Assembly (NCBI GenBank): GCA_045652835.1
Contig: JAZOLE010000180.1
Location: 1-58,483, forward strand
Direction of reading: 5' to 3'
DNA length: 58,483 nt
Source: SVQP01 sp045652835
GTDB lineage: Bacteria > Bacillota > Clostridia > Oscillospirales > CAG-272
In this document: positions 25,286-33,643 of the stretch, in pieces
Layout: each line of letters opens with the position of its first letter
Position numbering within the stretch: position 1 is the first letter of the stretch
Made by a program: the position numbers and the translations under genes
The notes under the pieces: generated by a model
The model's input: only the letters and a program-made list of their open reading frames with translations
Database searches by the model: none
Told to the model about the DNA's origin: nothing

Positions 25286-25427
25286 TTTTCAATTCCCTTT
25301 CAATTGTCTTCATACAGTATATCACATATGCGGCAAAAATGCTACTGTTAAATGTAAATATTTTCTCGCACGGAATGGAATTGCATGGCACGGGCATATG
25401 ATGAATCATGATTGCACGGAGGTTCTT

Positions 25428-25841
25428 ATGCATATAGAAATTGGCACAGGAGAAAAATCAATAGTTATTTCCAACAAGGAAAAATCGCACGAAATTGATG
25501 TTATGCTGACACGCATAGCTTCGACTTATTCAAGCATGATATCCATGGGATATCCCGATGCACTGGCAGCGTATCGAAAGTGTAAATTGATTTTTACAAG
25601 CGAGAACATGGATTGTAAAGGATTAATAATCAACGTATCATTGCGTCCGTGCGGGATTTATACAGACGAGTATGCCTATCATAAGCAGATTGCGCGTGCG
25701 TTGTATACGGTGACAGGAATGGATGTGCATGAATGCGCCGATGCAGCTGTAGAGATCGGCATAGGCGGAATTGACGCGTGTACTCAAGGGTATGCGCTGC
25801 TGAAGGATGCGCTTATCACGCTGCCTGTTACTTTGTTTTAG
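25428..25841 (+). CDS. small unknown protein
   Basis: A 137-residue soluble protein starting MHIEIGTGEKS. It contains a helix-rich middle (IDVMLTRIASTYSSMISMG) and a glycine-rich end (AAVEIGIGGIDACTQGYALL). The ATG at 25428 is chosen over 25398 because GGAGG lies 5 nt upstream. Residues such as HECADAAVEIGIGG do not match a family I know. It stands alone between divergent and convergent neighbours and is followed by a palindrome. Confidence 0.55.
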   Translation: MHIEIGTGEKSIVISNKEKSHEIDVMLTRIASTYSSMISMGYPDALAAYRKCKLIFTSENMDCKGLIINVSLRPCGIYTDEYAYHKQIARALYTVTGMDVHECADAAVEIGIGGIDACTQGYALLKDALITLPVTLF

Positions 25842-25857
25842 ATGTCTTTTACAAACA

Positions 25858-25879
25858 ACGCCCCGCACGTGCGGGGCGT
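25858..25879. terminator. GC-rich palindrome after the 25428 gene
   Basis: ACGCCCCGCAC is followed directly by its complement, a perfect 22-bp palindrome. It can fold into a hairpin. No T run follows, so it may be a weak terminator shared with the small minus-strand frame. Confidence 0.5.
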
Positions 25880-25898
25880 GCTATGTTAACCGATCGCC

Positions 25899-26066
25899 TC
25901 AAGCAACTCGCGTCGAGTATTTTTCTCCACTCTCAAAATCATAGTCAGTTAAAACCTGAAAGCAGCTGTCTGCATTGCGAGCGGAATATAAAATCGCTTT
26001 GTTTTGCACGGATATTTCGCTATCGGGGTAGATCCATTCGTTTTCGGAAAATACTTGGTAGATCAT
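25899..26066 (-). pseudogene. 55-codon orphan frame, probable gene remnant
   Basis: A short open frame (MIYQVFSENEWIYPDSEI... to ...YSTRVA) ends in TGA. Its start has a GAAGGG site about 10 nt upstream. The phrase YSARNADSCFQVLTDY resembles the first strand region of large carbohydrate-active or DUF4091-type proteins, which begin with an ARxxxESFQV-like segment. That suggests the N-terminal stub of a lost gene. It could also be a real small protein. It lies 38 bp beyond the stop of the 26105 gene and may be co-transcribed with it. Confidence 0.35.
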
Positions 26067-26104
26067 TCTTTTCTTCCCTTCTCGCAGGGAGTGAGGTGTT
26101 GTGA

Positions 26105-27550
26105 TTAGTGATCGGAATTGGATTGAGTTCCGGTTGCGCTGATTTTATCTTGAATCAGCTTATAGATCTGTCCGTCATCCTTGGTTTTATGCAGCGAATA
26201 TTTTGTGCCGTAAACATGAATCGAGATTCTTTTTCTGTAATCCACTTTTTCAATACTTTCGTAATCTGCAACAAACGCTGTGTTATATCCTAAGTACTTG
26301 ACTCCGTTTTCATATATCTCAATATATTTCGGTTCGGGATTGCCCGCAAATTTATCTCTTATAAAAGCTATAATACAAGTCAATAAGCAAGTAAGAAAAA
26401 CGAATGCCGGCACACCGATTCCGAAAATCCAATAGAAAATCCAATCCATTTGTGGATTGAAAAGTTTCACGATCAAAGAGAACAGATTGTAAAACAGTAA
26501 TACCGGAATTGAAATTTTCAAAAGATATAATAAATGTATGAATTTACTGTATTTCCGTGAATAGATCAGTTCTCCCCAGTCGAACTCTTCTTTATCGAAT
26601 TCGTAGTCAAACGGATGTGCATCAAAGCAAATTCCATTTTCGTTACAGTATTCGCAAAACTCTTGAATAAGATCTTCTTGTTTTTCCGAATTCTTTTTTC
26701 CATATTTATATTTGCGTAAGGTGTACACAATATCGCCGCAAAATATAAAGCAACGCGTCTCAACGTCATTGTTTGAGTAATACCCTGCAACATTTCTTTG
26801 CTTGAAATCCAAGACGTCCCCCGAAGTACTGTTCACCTCAATGATGTGATCACCATGATTTTGTTTTAAAAGCAAGCAATCATTTTCAAACAGGTACTCA
26901 TAATCCTTAATTTCAATGCGCCTTTCAAACAAAGGCAAAAATTCAATCGTCTTTGCTTTGAGTATCGTTTCATTGGACTCAGACATGGGATCAAAAGATA
27001 GCTCTGTGCACGCATTGTCAGTACGCATTTCACAATAAGAATACATTTGGCCGATTATCAAATTATTTTCAATCACACCTTGGCATTTCAGTAAAATAAA
27101 TGCGCCCCAAGACGTATCCAAAAGGATCTCAAGGATGCCGTCCTTTTCATACATGCCTAAAATATATCCATCATGAAAAGTGACCGAATTGAACTGTAAT
27201 GCTTCAAGATCGGATTGCTTTTCTATTTTGGTACGTTGGCGAACTTTTGATTGCGATAAAACTGCTTTTGCCTCTGCTAACATTTCAGGCGTATATTTCT
27301 TGCGTCTGATACAGCGGAAAATATGCTTGTCGTTCCAATACGATTTGAATTGATCCCCGTCAATTGCATAACCGTCGGTATTATAATCCATGAAAAACAA
27401 TTTGTACTGATGCTTATCAAAAATATCAACCACAATCAGCTGCGAAAACGTACTGTCAAAGACAACCGCTTGACCATGCATGCGTTTCAGGGAAATCGCA
27501 AATACAGGTGAATAATAGATACTATCATTACTTAGTATTTTAGCAAGCAT
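26105..27550 (-). CDS. large protein with two C-terminal membrane helices, unknown
   Basis: A 481-residue protein. About 340 residues of soluble, beta-rich sequence come first (short hydrophobic strands such as QLIVVDIFDKHQYKLFFMD). Two transmembrane helices follow (about residues 345-368 and 375-400), then a 75-residue cytoplasmic tail ending TGTQSNSDH. The tail resembles small PH-like domains (KYIEIYENGVKYLGYN, ISIHVYGTKYSLHKTKD). GGAGG lies about 6 nt before the ATG. GC content is lower than in its downstream neighbour. No function is recognised; signalling at the membrane is speculation. Confidence 0.65.
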   Translation of the reverse strand: MLAKILSNDSIYYSPVFAISLKRMHGQAVVFDSTFSQLIVVDIFDKHQYKLFFMDYNTDGYAIDGDQFKSYWNDKHIFRCIRRKKYTPEMLAEAKAVLSQSKVRQRTKIEKQSDLEALQFNSVTFHDGYILGMYEKDGILEILLDTSWGAFILLKCQGVIENNLIIGQMYSYCEMRTDNACTELSFDPMSESNETILKAKTIEFLPLFERRIEIKDYEYLFENDCLLLKQNHGDHIIEVNSTSGDVLDFKQRNVAGYYSNNDVETRCFIFCGDIVYTLRKYKYGKKNSEKQEDLIQEFCEYCNENGICFDAHPFDYEFDKEEFDWGELIYSRKYSKFIHLLYLLKISIPVLLFYNLFSLIVKLFNPQMDWIFYWIFGIGVPAFVFLTCLLTCIIAFIRDKFAGNPEPKYIEIYENGVKYLGYNTAFVADYESIEKVDYRKRISIHVYGTKYSLHKTKDDGQIYKLIQDKISATGTQSNSDH

Positions 27551-27588
27551 ATTGTACCTCCTATATAAAATGTCAAAGTCGAATCAGA

Positions 27589-29466
27589 TCAGACGGGCTT
27601 TACCCCGAAATATAACTGCATCATCTCGATGATACGGGAGCTTCCGCTAGCGTTGGGCTGCCAAGGGTTGTACCATGGATTGATGGAGCAATAGCGCTCG
27701 GCGGCGATGCACTCCTCGCTCAAACCATAGGTCAGGCATGCCTCAAGGCTCTCCAGAGCCTTGTCACGTTCTCCGCAGGCGCACCACGCCTTGATCCAAT
27801 AGGTCTCGCTTTGCAGGGTATACCAGACGTCACCGTAGCCGCCAAAGTATGCCTCGTCCCACATGCTGGAGCAGCTGGTCATGCGCCCTGTAAGCCCCTT
27901 CTCGAACTGACCTCGGTTGCGGAAGAATGCCTCCATTTTCTTCTGAATGTCGCTTCCCGGCTCAATAAAACCGGTATAGAGGAGATAGGGGGCACCGTCG
28001 GTGTAGTAGCTATAGTTCTCGCTATCCTCAAAGGCGATGCCAAGCATATGAGGGAGAATGTAAGCCTCATCCTCCTCGTGACCGCGGAAAAGCCGGTCAC
28101 GAATCTCGGTGATGACCGCGCTGTAGTCATCCAGCATGGCCTTGGTGGGGGCATACTCCTCGGAGCCGTGCTTTTGAAGTGCCTCACACATGGAACGAAG
28201 AGCCATGCAGTTGTGACTGTCCGTAAACGTCCAGAACTGTCCCTGCTCGCTCCAATCACTTCCCTTACCGCAGGGGAAAATGTGTTCATAGCCCTCGGTT
28301 CGGGGCTCTTGTCTTCTGCGCTCGATCCAGTCGCGCATCATGATCAGGTATGGGAGAAAATAAGAGAATTCTTCAGAATCGTCTGTATTCTTGAGGTGTT
28401 CGGACAGTCCCCAGATCACCGAGCCTGTAAAGTTCTCCCAGCCCGCGTGACTGCCAATCTTGCCCGTATCCGGACCCTCTCGCACCAACCAACGGTCAAA
28501 ATACTTCTTATAAGCCTCGGCGGAATACTCGGTAATACCTGCTCGCTCCAGATTGACCAGCACCTGCGCGCCCTCGTAGGGCCAGACGAATCGGGCTACG
28601 TCACCCTGACGGACGGTGATGCCATTCTGTCCCTCGTATCGCGCCAACATTTGGGTACATTGCATAATCATGTGACGGTAGATGCCCAGATAACGCTCGT
28701 CCTCCGTGTCGGGCAGATAGCGGATCTTTTGGTTCATCATCTCCCAAAACGTAACGCACTCAGTACGCTTTTCGCAGTAATCAAAGTCACTTATAGCTTC
28801 ATTGGCGCGGATCGCACCCGTGAGGATCAGGGTCTCCCCTGCCTTGAGCCTGTAGCAGACCTCGAAATAGTCGGCGGCGGCAAAGCTATGGCCGTTTTTG
28901 GATTCGGTGACCCAACGAATATCACACCCTTCACCGCAGACAGCTAAGCAGCCCATATCGCTGGAGGCAAGACCGTCGGACACCTGCGCCCACGTGCGCT
29001 TGAGCATATACCAGTTCTTTTCGTTGGGGCAGTAAGGGCTATAGCCTTCCTGATGCTGGTTGAGCATGTATTTCTCTTGACCCGAGCGAGGGAGCAGGCC
29101 CAGGCGGCTCTCCACACGCTCATGGGAGTCGTTTTCAAGGGTGATGCGGAAATAGACGGTGGGATTTCGGTCCTCCCCAGCGAAGGCCTCTACGCGAGTT
29201 AAAACCTCGCCTCGGTTTACCACCTCGTAAATGGGAAGCCCATATTCGATCTCACGGTAATGTGTATTTTCCATATCAAAGCCCACCATATCATCTCCGT
29301 GGAGAAGCAAAAGACCCACACCGGGCTGACCCACGTGGACATCGTTGTCCAAAAGAGACAGGGTCAAGAGCTTGAAGTCGGGGCAAAGGATAGCGACACG
29401 CTCGGACAGGGGGCGTTGAAGGTAAACCTTAGTTGTTTTGGGTCTTTGCCATTCCGGTGTTTTCAT
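27589..29466 (-). CDS. six-hairpin (alpha/alpha-barrel) glycoside hydrolase-like protein
   Basis: A 625-residue protein without a signal peptide. An N-terminal beta-sandwich (about 1-240) carries LLTLSLLDNDVHVGQPGVGLLLLHGDD. A helical toroid (about 250-620) carries acidic and aromatic motifs typical of (alpha/alpha)6 glycosidases (WPYEGAQVLVNLERAG, GSHAGWENFTGSVIW, GKGSDWSEQGQFWTF, SMWDEAYFGGYGDVWY). I cannot place it in a numbered GH family with confidence. Base composition is clearly foreign: sampled 60-base stretches have 35-40 G+C, against 22 of 60 in the gene upstream of its stop. It sits beside a tRNA-Val and repeats, consistent with horizontal acquisition. Confidence 0.75.
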   Translation of the reverse strand: MKTPEWQRPKTTKVYLQRPLSERVAILCPDFKLLTLSLLDNDVHVGQPGVGLLLLHGDDMVGFDMENTHYREIEYGLPIYEVVNRGEVLTRVEAFAGEDRNPTVYFRITLENDSHERVESRLGLLPRSGQEKYMLNQHQEGYSPYCPNEKNWYMLKRTWAQVSDGLASSDMGCLAVCGEGCDIRWVTESKNGHSFAAADYFEVCYRLKAGETLILTGAIRANEAISDFDYCEKRTECVTFWEMMNQKIRYLPDTEDERYLGIYRHMIMQCTQMLARYEGQNGITVRQGDVARFVWPYEGAQVLVNLERAGITEYSAEAYKKYFDRWLVREGPDTGKIGSHAGWENFTGSVIWGLSEHLKNTDDSEEFSYFLPYLIMMRDWIERRRQEPRTEGYEHIFPCGKGSDWSEQGQFWTFTDSHNCMALRSMCEALQKHGSEEYAPTKAMLDDYSAVITEIRDRLFRGHEEDEAYILPHMLGIAFEDSENYSYYTDGAPYLLYTGFIEPGSDIQKKMEAFFRNRGQFEKGLTGRMTSCSSMWDEAYFGGYGDVWYTLQSETYWIKAWCACGERDKALESLEACLTYGLSEECIAAERYCSINPWYNPWQPNASGSSRIIEMMQLYFGVKPV

Positions 29467-29561
29467 GATGCGCTCATCCTTTCAATCTTATGGATTCACA
29501 GAGTGACTTCGCTTGTGTGAGCTTATTGTAGCATATTTTAAGTAAAAATGCAAGGGTATCT

Positions 29562-29631
29562 GCGCAAGGCATGCCTCAAAATGCGATGCATTTTATGACA
29601 GGGTTCTGAGCCGCTGAGGCTACAGCATAAA
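29562..29631. repeat. 70-bp direct repeat, copy A
   Basis: It matches copy B (29693-29762) at 64 of 70 positions. Each copy contains two potential hairpins, AAAATGC/GCATTTT and AGCC/GGCT. This looks like a small dispersed repeat; no protein is encoded. Confidence 0.8.
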
Positions 29632-29635
29632 TGAT

Positions 29636-29655
29636 GCGGGGGCTCTGAACCCATG
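29636..29655 (-). repeat. fragment resembling the tRNA-Val T-arm
   Basis: GGGGGCTCTGAACCCATG matches the tRNA-Val T-arm region at 29813-29829 with a single inserted T. It is a probable relic of a duplicated tRNA 3' end, as made by tRNA-targeted integration. Confidence 0.5.
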
Positions 29656-29692
29656 TTTGCGAAGCTTACCTGTTATTTCTTAATATTCAACC

Positions 29693-29762
29693 GCGCAAAC
29701 CATGCCATAAAATGCGTTGCATTTTATGACGGGGTTCTGAGCCGCTGAGGCTACAGCATAAA
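29693..29762. repeat. 70-bp direct repeat, copy B
   Basis: The second copy lies 131 bp after copy A, with six mismatches. It runs directly into the terminator hairpin of the tRNA-Val gene. Confidence 0.8.
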
Positions 29763-29798
29763 AGGATAGGAGTGTGCTGATGCACACTCCTATCCTTT
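29761..29798 (-). terminator. terminator of tRNA-Val
   Basis: A 17-bp perfect stem (AAAGGATAGGAGTGTGC and its complement) with a 4-nt loop, immediately after the CCA end. It is a strong factor-independent terminator. Confidence 0.85.
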
Positions 29799-29800
29799 TA

Positions 29801-29877
29801 TGGTGGAGACGAGGGGGCTCGAACCCATGACCTCACGGATGTGAACCGTGCGCTCTGACCAACTGAGCTACGCCTCC
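29801..29877 (-). tRNA. tRNA-Val, anticodon CAC
   Basis: A 77-nt cloverleaf with encoded CCA. Acceptor GGAGGCG/CGTCTCC, D-arm GCTC/GAGC, anticodon stem CACGG/CCGTG with loop TTCACAT (anticodon CAC at plus 29841-29843, reading GUG), and T-loop TTCGAGC. The T-stem (ATGGG/CCCCT) has one mismatched pair. It is transcribed leftward into a perfect hairpin terminator. Its 3' flank carries the repeats and the foreign glycosidase gene. Confidence 0.93.
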
Positions 29878-29941
29878 GAACGCACGATATTATATCACAA
29901 ATACCGGCGAATTGCAACCCCTTTTTGAAATTTTTTCTATA

Positions 29942-30343
29942 TTATTTGTTAGAAAATATCTCGGGATTATAACGATAGATATCCTGGCTATCAATATCCA
30001 CATCAGGAATGATAATGGGCAAAATACCCGTCGTTGATGAAATGGTGGATACGGCTGCTCGTGCAAACGGATAAAGCTGCTTAAAGGACTCCTTATGCAA
30101 AAGCTCCTTGTCCTGTTCTGCAACAATCTCAAATATGCCAACAAGCGTAACGTCCACCTTGAGCGTATCCGGATTTGCCTGATCGCTGACCAAAACCTTC
30201 ATTTCGGCTCTGCATGTATTGTTATTTGCAAACTTGACCTGATAGGTATATTTTGTTTCCAACTTGGTCTTTCCATTCGCAACTGCATGATTTTGAAACT
30301 GAATGTCAGTAATACGATACGTTTTTAGTACAAGCGCTTTCAT
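29942..30343 (-). CDS. SecB-like chaperone family protein
   Basis: A 133-residue soluble protein. The beta-strand pattern followed by VDVTLVGIFEIVAEQD and YPFARAAVSTISSTTGILPIIIPDVDIDS matches the SecB family, where LFPYARxxIxxxxxxxxFPxLxLxPxxF is the hallmark. SecB in proteobacteria keeps preproteins unfolded for SecA; SecB-like proteins in Gram-positives are less understood, and some chaperone toxin-antitoxin pairs. The ATG at 30343 has GGAG 6 nt upstream. A terminator separates it from the P-loop gene upstream. Confidence 0.75.
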   Translation of the reverse strand: MKALVLKTYRITDIQFQNHAVANGKTKLETKYTYQVKFANNNTCRAEMKVLVSDQANPDTLKVDVTLVGIFEIVAEQDKELLHKESFKQLYPFARAAVSTISSTTGILPIIIPDVDIDSQDIYRYNPEIFSNK

Positions 30344-30363
30344 ATGATTCTCCTTTGCAGATG

Positions 30364-30389
30364 AAAAAAGAGGCATAAGCCTCTTTTTT
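30364..30389. terminator. terminator of the P-loop gene
   Basis: AAAAAAGAGGC, ATAA loop, GCCTCTTTTTT. It is the same stem sequence as the terminator at 11761-11786 with a different loop. Confidence 0.9.
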
Positions 30390-30415
30390 CATAAAGACAT
30401 TTGCGTATGTGCGAT

Positions 30416-30823
30416 TTACAGATACTTCTTAATGGTATCGGAAGCCTCTTCAACAGGCAGAGAGGATGTCATCACAACGTTCACATTCATCTTGGAGCAG
30501 AGCTCGTCGATAGCAAGAACCAGCTTCTCGAATGCAGCAATGTCTTCGTTACAGATCTTAAGAGCAGAGTCTACAAACAGATCGGAAACGTCATGGTTGC
30601 TTGCGAGAATGCCTGCGATGAAGCCATACAGAGCCTCAGCATCGAATACCAGATATTCGTTCGTGTTGATCAGTCTAGCCTGGTACTTAACGTCGTATCT
30701 CAGCTTAACGCCCTTCTCAATGCAAACAACGTCGCCCTGAGTCTTGGAAAGTGCGTCGTTAACCAGTTCAATCAAAGTCTTTGTTTTTCCGGTGCCTTTA
30801 ACACCAATCAGCAATTTGAGCAT
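30416..30823 (-). CDS. small P-loop ATP-binding protein
   Basis: A 135-residue protein built around a Walker A motif (GVKGTGKTKTL, residues about 7-17). A Walker B-like acidic strand follows (VSDLFVDSALKI or KLVLAIDEL). No additional domains are present, so it resembles a minimal P-loop kinase or ATPase. The C-terminus (VNVVMTSSLPVEEASDTIKKYL) has a sensor-like VVMTSS. Codon use is biased toward frequent codons, so it may be well expressed. It has its own terminator and sits between pgi and the SecB-like gene. The function is unknown. Confidence 0.72.
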   Translation of the reverse strand: MLKLLIGVKGTGKTKTLIELVNDALSKTQGDVVCIEKGVKLRYDVKYQARLINTNEYLVFDAEALYGFIAGILASNHDVSDLFVDSALKICNEDIAAFEKLVLAIDELCSKMNVNVVMTSSLPVEEASDTIKKYL

Positions 30824-30898
30824 ATATTTAGACCTCCATGGTATGCTTTGTTATATTATACTATATTTTTTTGAATTTGACAAGACCTTTTTGAAAAT

Positions 30899-32236
30899 TT
30901 ATCCTAATCTTGCCTCAAGTTTTTGCTTCATTTCCTCATAACCGGGCTTTCCAAGCAATGCGAACATGTTTTTCTTGTATGCTTCTACACCGGGCTGGTC
31001 AAACGGATTGACACCGAGCATGTATCCGGAGATCGCACAAGCCAGCTCGAAGAAGTAGATCATATATCCAAGCGAGTACGCGCTGCGATCCTTGATCTCA
31101 AGCAGCACGTTCGGTACGCCACCGTCCACGTGTGCAAGCAGCGTTCCCTGCATTGCTGTCTTCTTAACCACGTTAAGATCAACACCGGACAGGAAATTCA
31201 AGCCGTCCACGTTAGCGGGATCGTGAGGAATATCAAAGGACACGTCGTTGTTTTCAATAGAGATAACAGTTTCAAACAGATTGCGCACGCCGTCCTGAAT
31301 GTACTGACCAAGCGAGTGCAGGTCGGTCGAGAAAATCACGGATGCGGGGAAAATACCCTTTTGATCCTTGCCTTCGCTCTCACCGTACAGCTGCTTCCAC
31401 CACTCATTGAACATCTGTGCATAGGATTCGTAGCCAACCAAAATCTCGGTGGTCTTTCCCTTTCTGTACAGAATGTTTCTGATAGCAGCGTACTTGTAGC
31501 AATCGTTGTTCTCAATTGCATCATCTGTATATGCAAGTCTTGCATCATCAGCGCCCTTCATCAGTGCGTCAACGTCAATGCCGGCAACAGCAATGGGAAG
31601 AAGACCAACCGCTGTAAGCACAGAGAATCTGCCGCCTACGTCATCCGGAACCACAAAGGTCTGATATCCCATCTGATCGGAAAACGCCTTCAGCGTGCCT
31701 TTTTGACGGTCTGTGGTTACATAAATGCGTTCTTTTGCACCCTCAACGCCGTACTTTGCTTCCAACATATTGCGGAATACGCGGAATGCCACAGCGGGCT
31801 CGGTTGTCGTACCGGATTTGGAGATTACGTTGATGCAAACGTCCTTGCCCTCGCAAATGCTCAGCAACTCGGCAATGGATGCTGCGCTGATATTACAGCC
31901 TGCGAAATAAATGTCGGGAGTATCCTTTTTGAGATTGTTATACAAGGGAGACTTCAGATATTCGATTACAGCGCGTGCGCCAAGGTAAGAACCGCCGATG
32001 CCGATGACGATAAACACGTCACAGTCCTTCTTGATCTTCTCTGCGCATTCCTTGATCTTTGCAAATTCCTGCTTATCGTAATCGTCGGGCAGCGTTGTCC
32101 AGCCAAGAAAATCGTTGCCAAGACCACTTTTCTCGGTCAGCATTTTATGCGCTGCAGTCACCTGAGGCTGAATTGCAGTATATTCCTGTTTCAAAATAAA
32201 ACCGTTCAAATAATTGTCGTTAAGTCGGATTGCCAT
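30899..32236 (-). CDS. pgi: glucose-6-phosphate isomerase
   Basis: A 445-residue glycolytic enzyme interconverting glucose-6-P and fructose-6-P. Family signatures include FIVIGIGGSYLGARA near residue 75, ISKSGTTTEPAVAFR near 140, GGRFSVLTAVGLLPIAVAG near 203, the active-site LGQYIQDGVRNLFET near 310, and GVNPFDQPGVEAYK near the C-terminus. Length fits the short bacterial class. A clear promoter (TTGAAA-17-TATAAT) lies upstream. Neighbouring galactose and hexosamine genes would feed hexose phosphates into this step. Confidence 0.97.
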   Translation of the reverse strand: MAIRLNDNYLNGFILKQEYTAIQPQVTAAHKMLTEKSGLGNDFLGWTTLPDDYDKQEFAKIKECAEKIKKDCDVFIVIGIGGSYLGARAVIEYLKSPLYNNLKKDTPDIYFAGCNISAASIAELLSICEGKDVCINVISKSGTTTEPAVAFRVFRNMLEAKYGVEGAKERIYVTTDRQKGTLKAFSDQMGYQTFVVPDDVGGRFSVLTAVGLLPIAVAGIDVDALMKGADDARLAYTDDAIENNDCYKYAAIRNILYRKGKTTEILVGYESYAQMFNEWWKQLYGESEGKDQKGIFPASVIFSTDLHSLGQYIQDGVRNLFETVISIENNDVSFDIPHDPANVDGLNFLSGVDLNVVKKTAMQGTLLAHVDGGVPNVLLEIKDRSAYSLGYMIYFFELACAISGYMLGVNPFDQPGVEAYKKNMFALLGKPGYEEMKQKLEARLG

Positions 32237-32285
32237 ATTTTAACCGCCTTTTTCGTTATTCGCCATAATAATGGCGTCTGTAATC

Positions 32286-32314
32286 ATTATAGCGCATTAC
32301 AGCGTTTTTTTCAA
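32286..32314 (-). promoter_or_regulatory. pgi promoter
   Basis: Minus-strand TATAAT (plus 32286-32291) and TTGAAA (plus 32309-32314) with a 17-bp spacer. The leader contains a CGCCAT/ATGGCG hairpin. Confidence 0.7.
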
Positions 32315-32336
32315 GTGCTATACGCATATTTTTACG

Positions 32337-33554
32337 TTAAATCAGCAGAAATTTTGCAATTATCCTTCCAAGCGCGCCAAAAAATCCAAGTTGCTCTATA
32401 TTTTCCGTGCTCAGAATGCTGACACTTCCGATCTGCTTATCATCCAAAGTATACACCACCTTGCCAAGCTTATCTCCAACGTGTAACGGAGCTGTGTAAT
32501 GCGGTGCATCCAGCTCGGCTTTTTCTTGCACCTTTGCAATATCACTCTTGGGCATCACGCAATAAAAACCACCGTATTTTGCGCTGAGTGTGTCTTGCTT
32601 ACCGCCTTTTACCGGAATGCCGTGCAGCTCTCCCTCGGGTTTTGCAAGCAATCCGTAATTGGCAAAGCCCCAATCCAAAAGCTGCGTAGCGATCTGATTT
32701 CTTGTATCTCGGTTCTCTGCCCCCATAACCACACAAATCAGCGCCATATTATCACGCTTTGCTGTCGCGCTGACGCAAAAGCCTGCTTTGGAGGTGGATC
32801 CTGTTTTGAGTCCGGTACAGCCCTTATAAAAACGCACAAGCCTGTTTGTGTTGGTCAGCCCGAAAGCACCGTTGCGAATGGTATCCATCCAGATCGAGCT
32901 GTACTCCAATATTTTTTGGTGCTTGATCAACTCGCGCGACATAATGGCGATATCACGCGCAGAGGTATAGTGATTGAGTGTGGTATCGTCAAGTCCATTG
33001 GTATTTTCAAATTTTGTATTAAGCATATCTAACTGCAGCGCCTTATCATTCATCATTTTCACAAACGATTGCTCACTGCCTGCAATGTGCTCTGCAAGAG
33101 CGAGTGCAGCATCATTTGCAGAAGCGATTACAACGCTTTTGACCAGATCCTCAACACTCATCCGCTCACCTTCCTTGAGATAGATCTGTGATCCGCCCAT
33201 AGAGCACGCATGTGCGCTTGCAGTGACCATGTCCTCCCATTTGATCTTTCCCTGTTCGATCGCCTCCATAACCAAAAGCAGCGTCATGACCTTAGTTACG
33301 GACGCAGGAGGTAATCCTTGGTCGGCATTCATTTCGTATAGAATCTCGCCTGTCTGTGCCTCCATAAGCACCGCGGATTTGCAGGCAAGCTCTCCCTCAA
33401 ATGTGATTTTCTCATTTGTCGAGCCCCACAATGCCCAATCCTCGTCGCTGATCGGCACTGTCTGTGCACTCGCAGCGACTGTTGAGAGCAGCAGCACCGC
33501 CATCATAAAGCCTACCAATATTCTTAAATAAAGCATTCTTCGTTTATCCGTCAT
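32337..33554 (-). CDS. D-alanyl-D-alanine carboxypeptidase (DacF type, S11)
   Basis: A 405-residue low-molecular-weight penicillin-binding protein trimming the peptidoglycan stem peptide. The signal peptide covers residues about 8-31. Active-site motifs: SVTK with Ser85 and Lys88, SAN (145-147) and KTG (250-252). The C-terminal PBP5-like domain and an amphipathic tail (GFFGALGRIIAKFLLI) would anchor it to the membrane. The start is taken as ATG at 33554; the TTG at 33557 directly before it is an alternative. In spore formers DacF-type enzymes also shape cortex, but vegetative DacA-type function is equally possible. Confidence 0.92.
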   Translation of the reverse strand: MTDKRRMLYLRILVGFMMAVLLLSTVAASAQTVPISDEDWALWGSTNEKITFEGELACKSAVLMEAQTGEILYEMNADQGLPPASVTKVMTLLLVMEAIEQGKIKWEDMVTASAHACSMGGSQIYLKEGERMSVEDLVKSVVIASANDAALALAEHIAGSEQSFVKMMNDKALQLDMLNTKFENTNGLDDTTLNHYTSARDIAIMSRELIKHQKILEYSSIWMDTIRNGAFGLTNTNRLVRFYKGCTGLKTGSTSKAGFCVSATAKRDNMALICVVMGAENRDTRNQIATQLLDWGFANYGLLAKPEGELHGIPVKGGKQDTLSAKYGGFYCVMPKSDIAKVQEKAELDAPHYTAPLHVGDKLGKVVYTLDDKQIGSVSILSTENIEQLGFFGALGRIIAKFLLI

Positions 33555-33608
33555 CAATTTACACCGCCTTTCGATGCAATATATGAACAGAAACTACTGA
33601 ATATGTAA

Positions 33609-33638
33609 GAAAACCGACTCGTAACCGAGCCGGTTTTC
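33609..33638. terminator. terminator of the sugar operon
   Basis: GAAAACCG/CGGTTTTC and CTCG/CGAG stems with one internal mismatch close the minus-strand operon that ends with galM. Confidence 0.82.
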
Positions 33639-33643
33639 AATCT

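Noticed and set aside
29801..29877. tRNA with a GTG (His) anticodon on the plus strand
   Set aside because: The T-loop TTCGAGC, D-arm and CCA end read correctly only on the minus strand, giving anticodon CAC (Val).
11761..30389. Identical AAAAAAGAGGC/GCCTCTTTTTT sequences at 11761 and 30364 as a mobile repeat
   Set aside because: Both are short factor-independent terminators with different loops; similarity is convergent and limited to the stem.
30923..32422. A 499-codon open frame on the plus strand opposite pgi
   Set aside because: It is the antisense shadow of pgi, with no ribosome binding site and an unnatural Cys/His/Val-rich composition; pgi has all family motifs.
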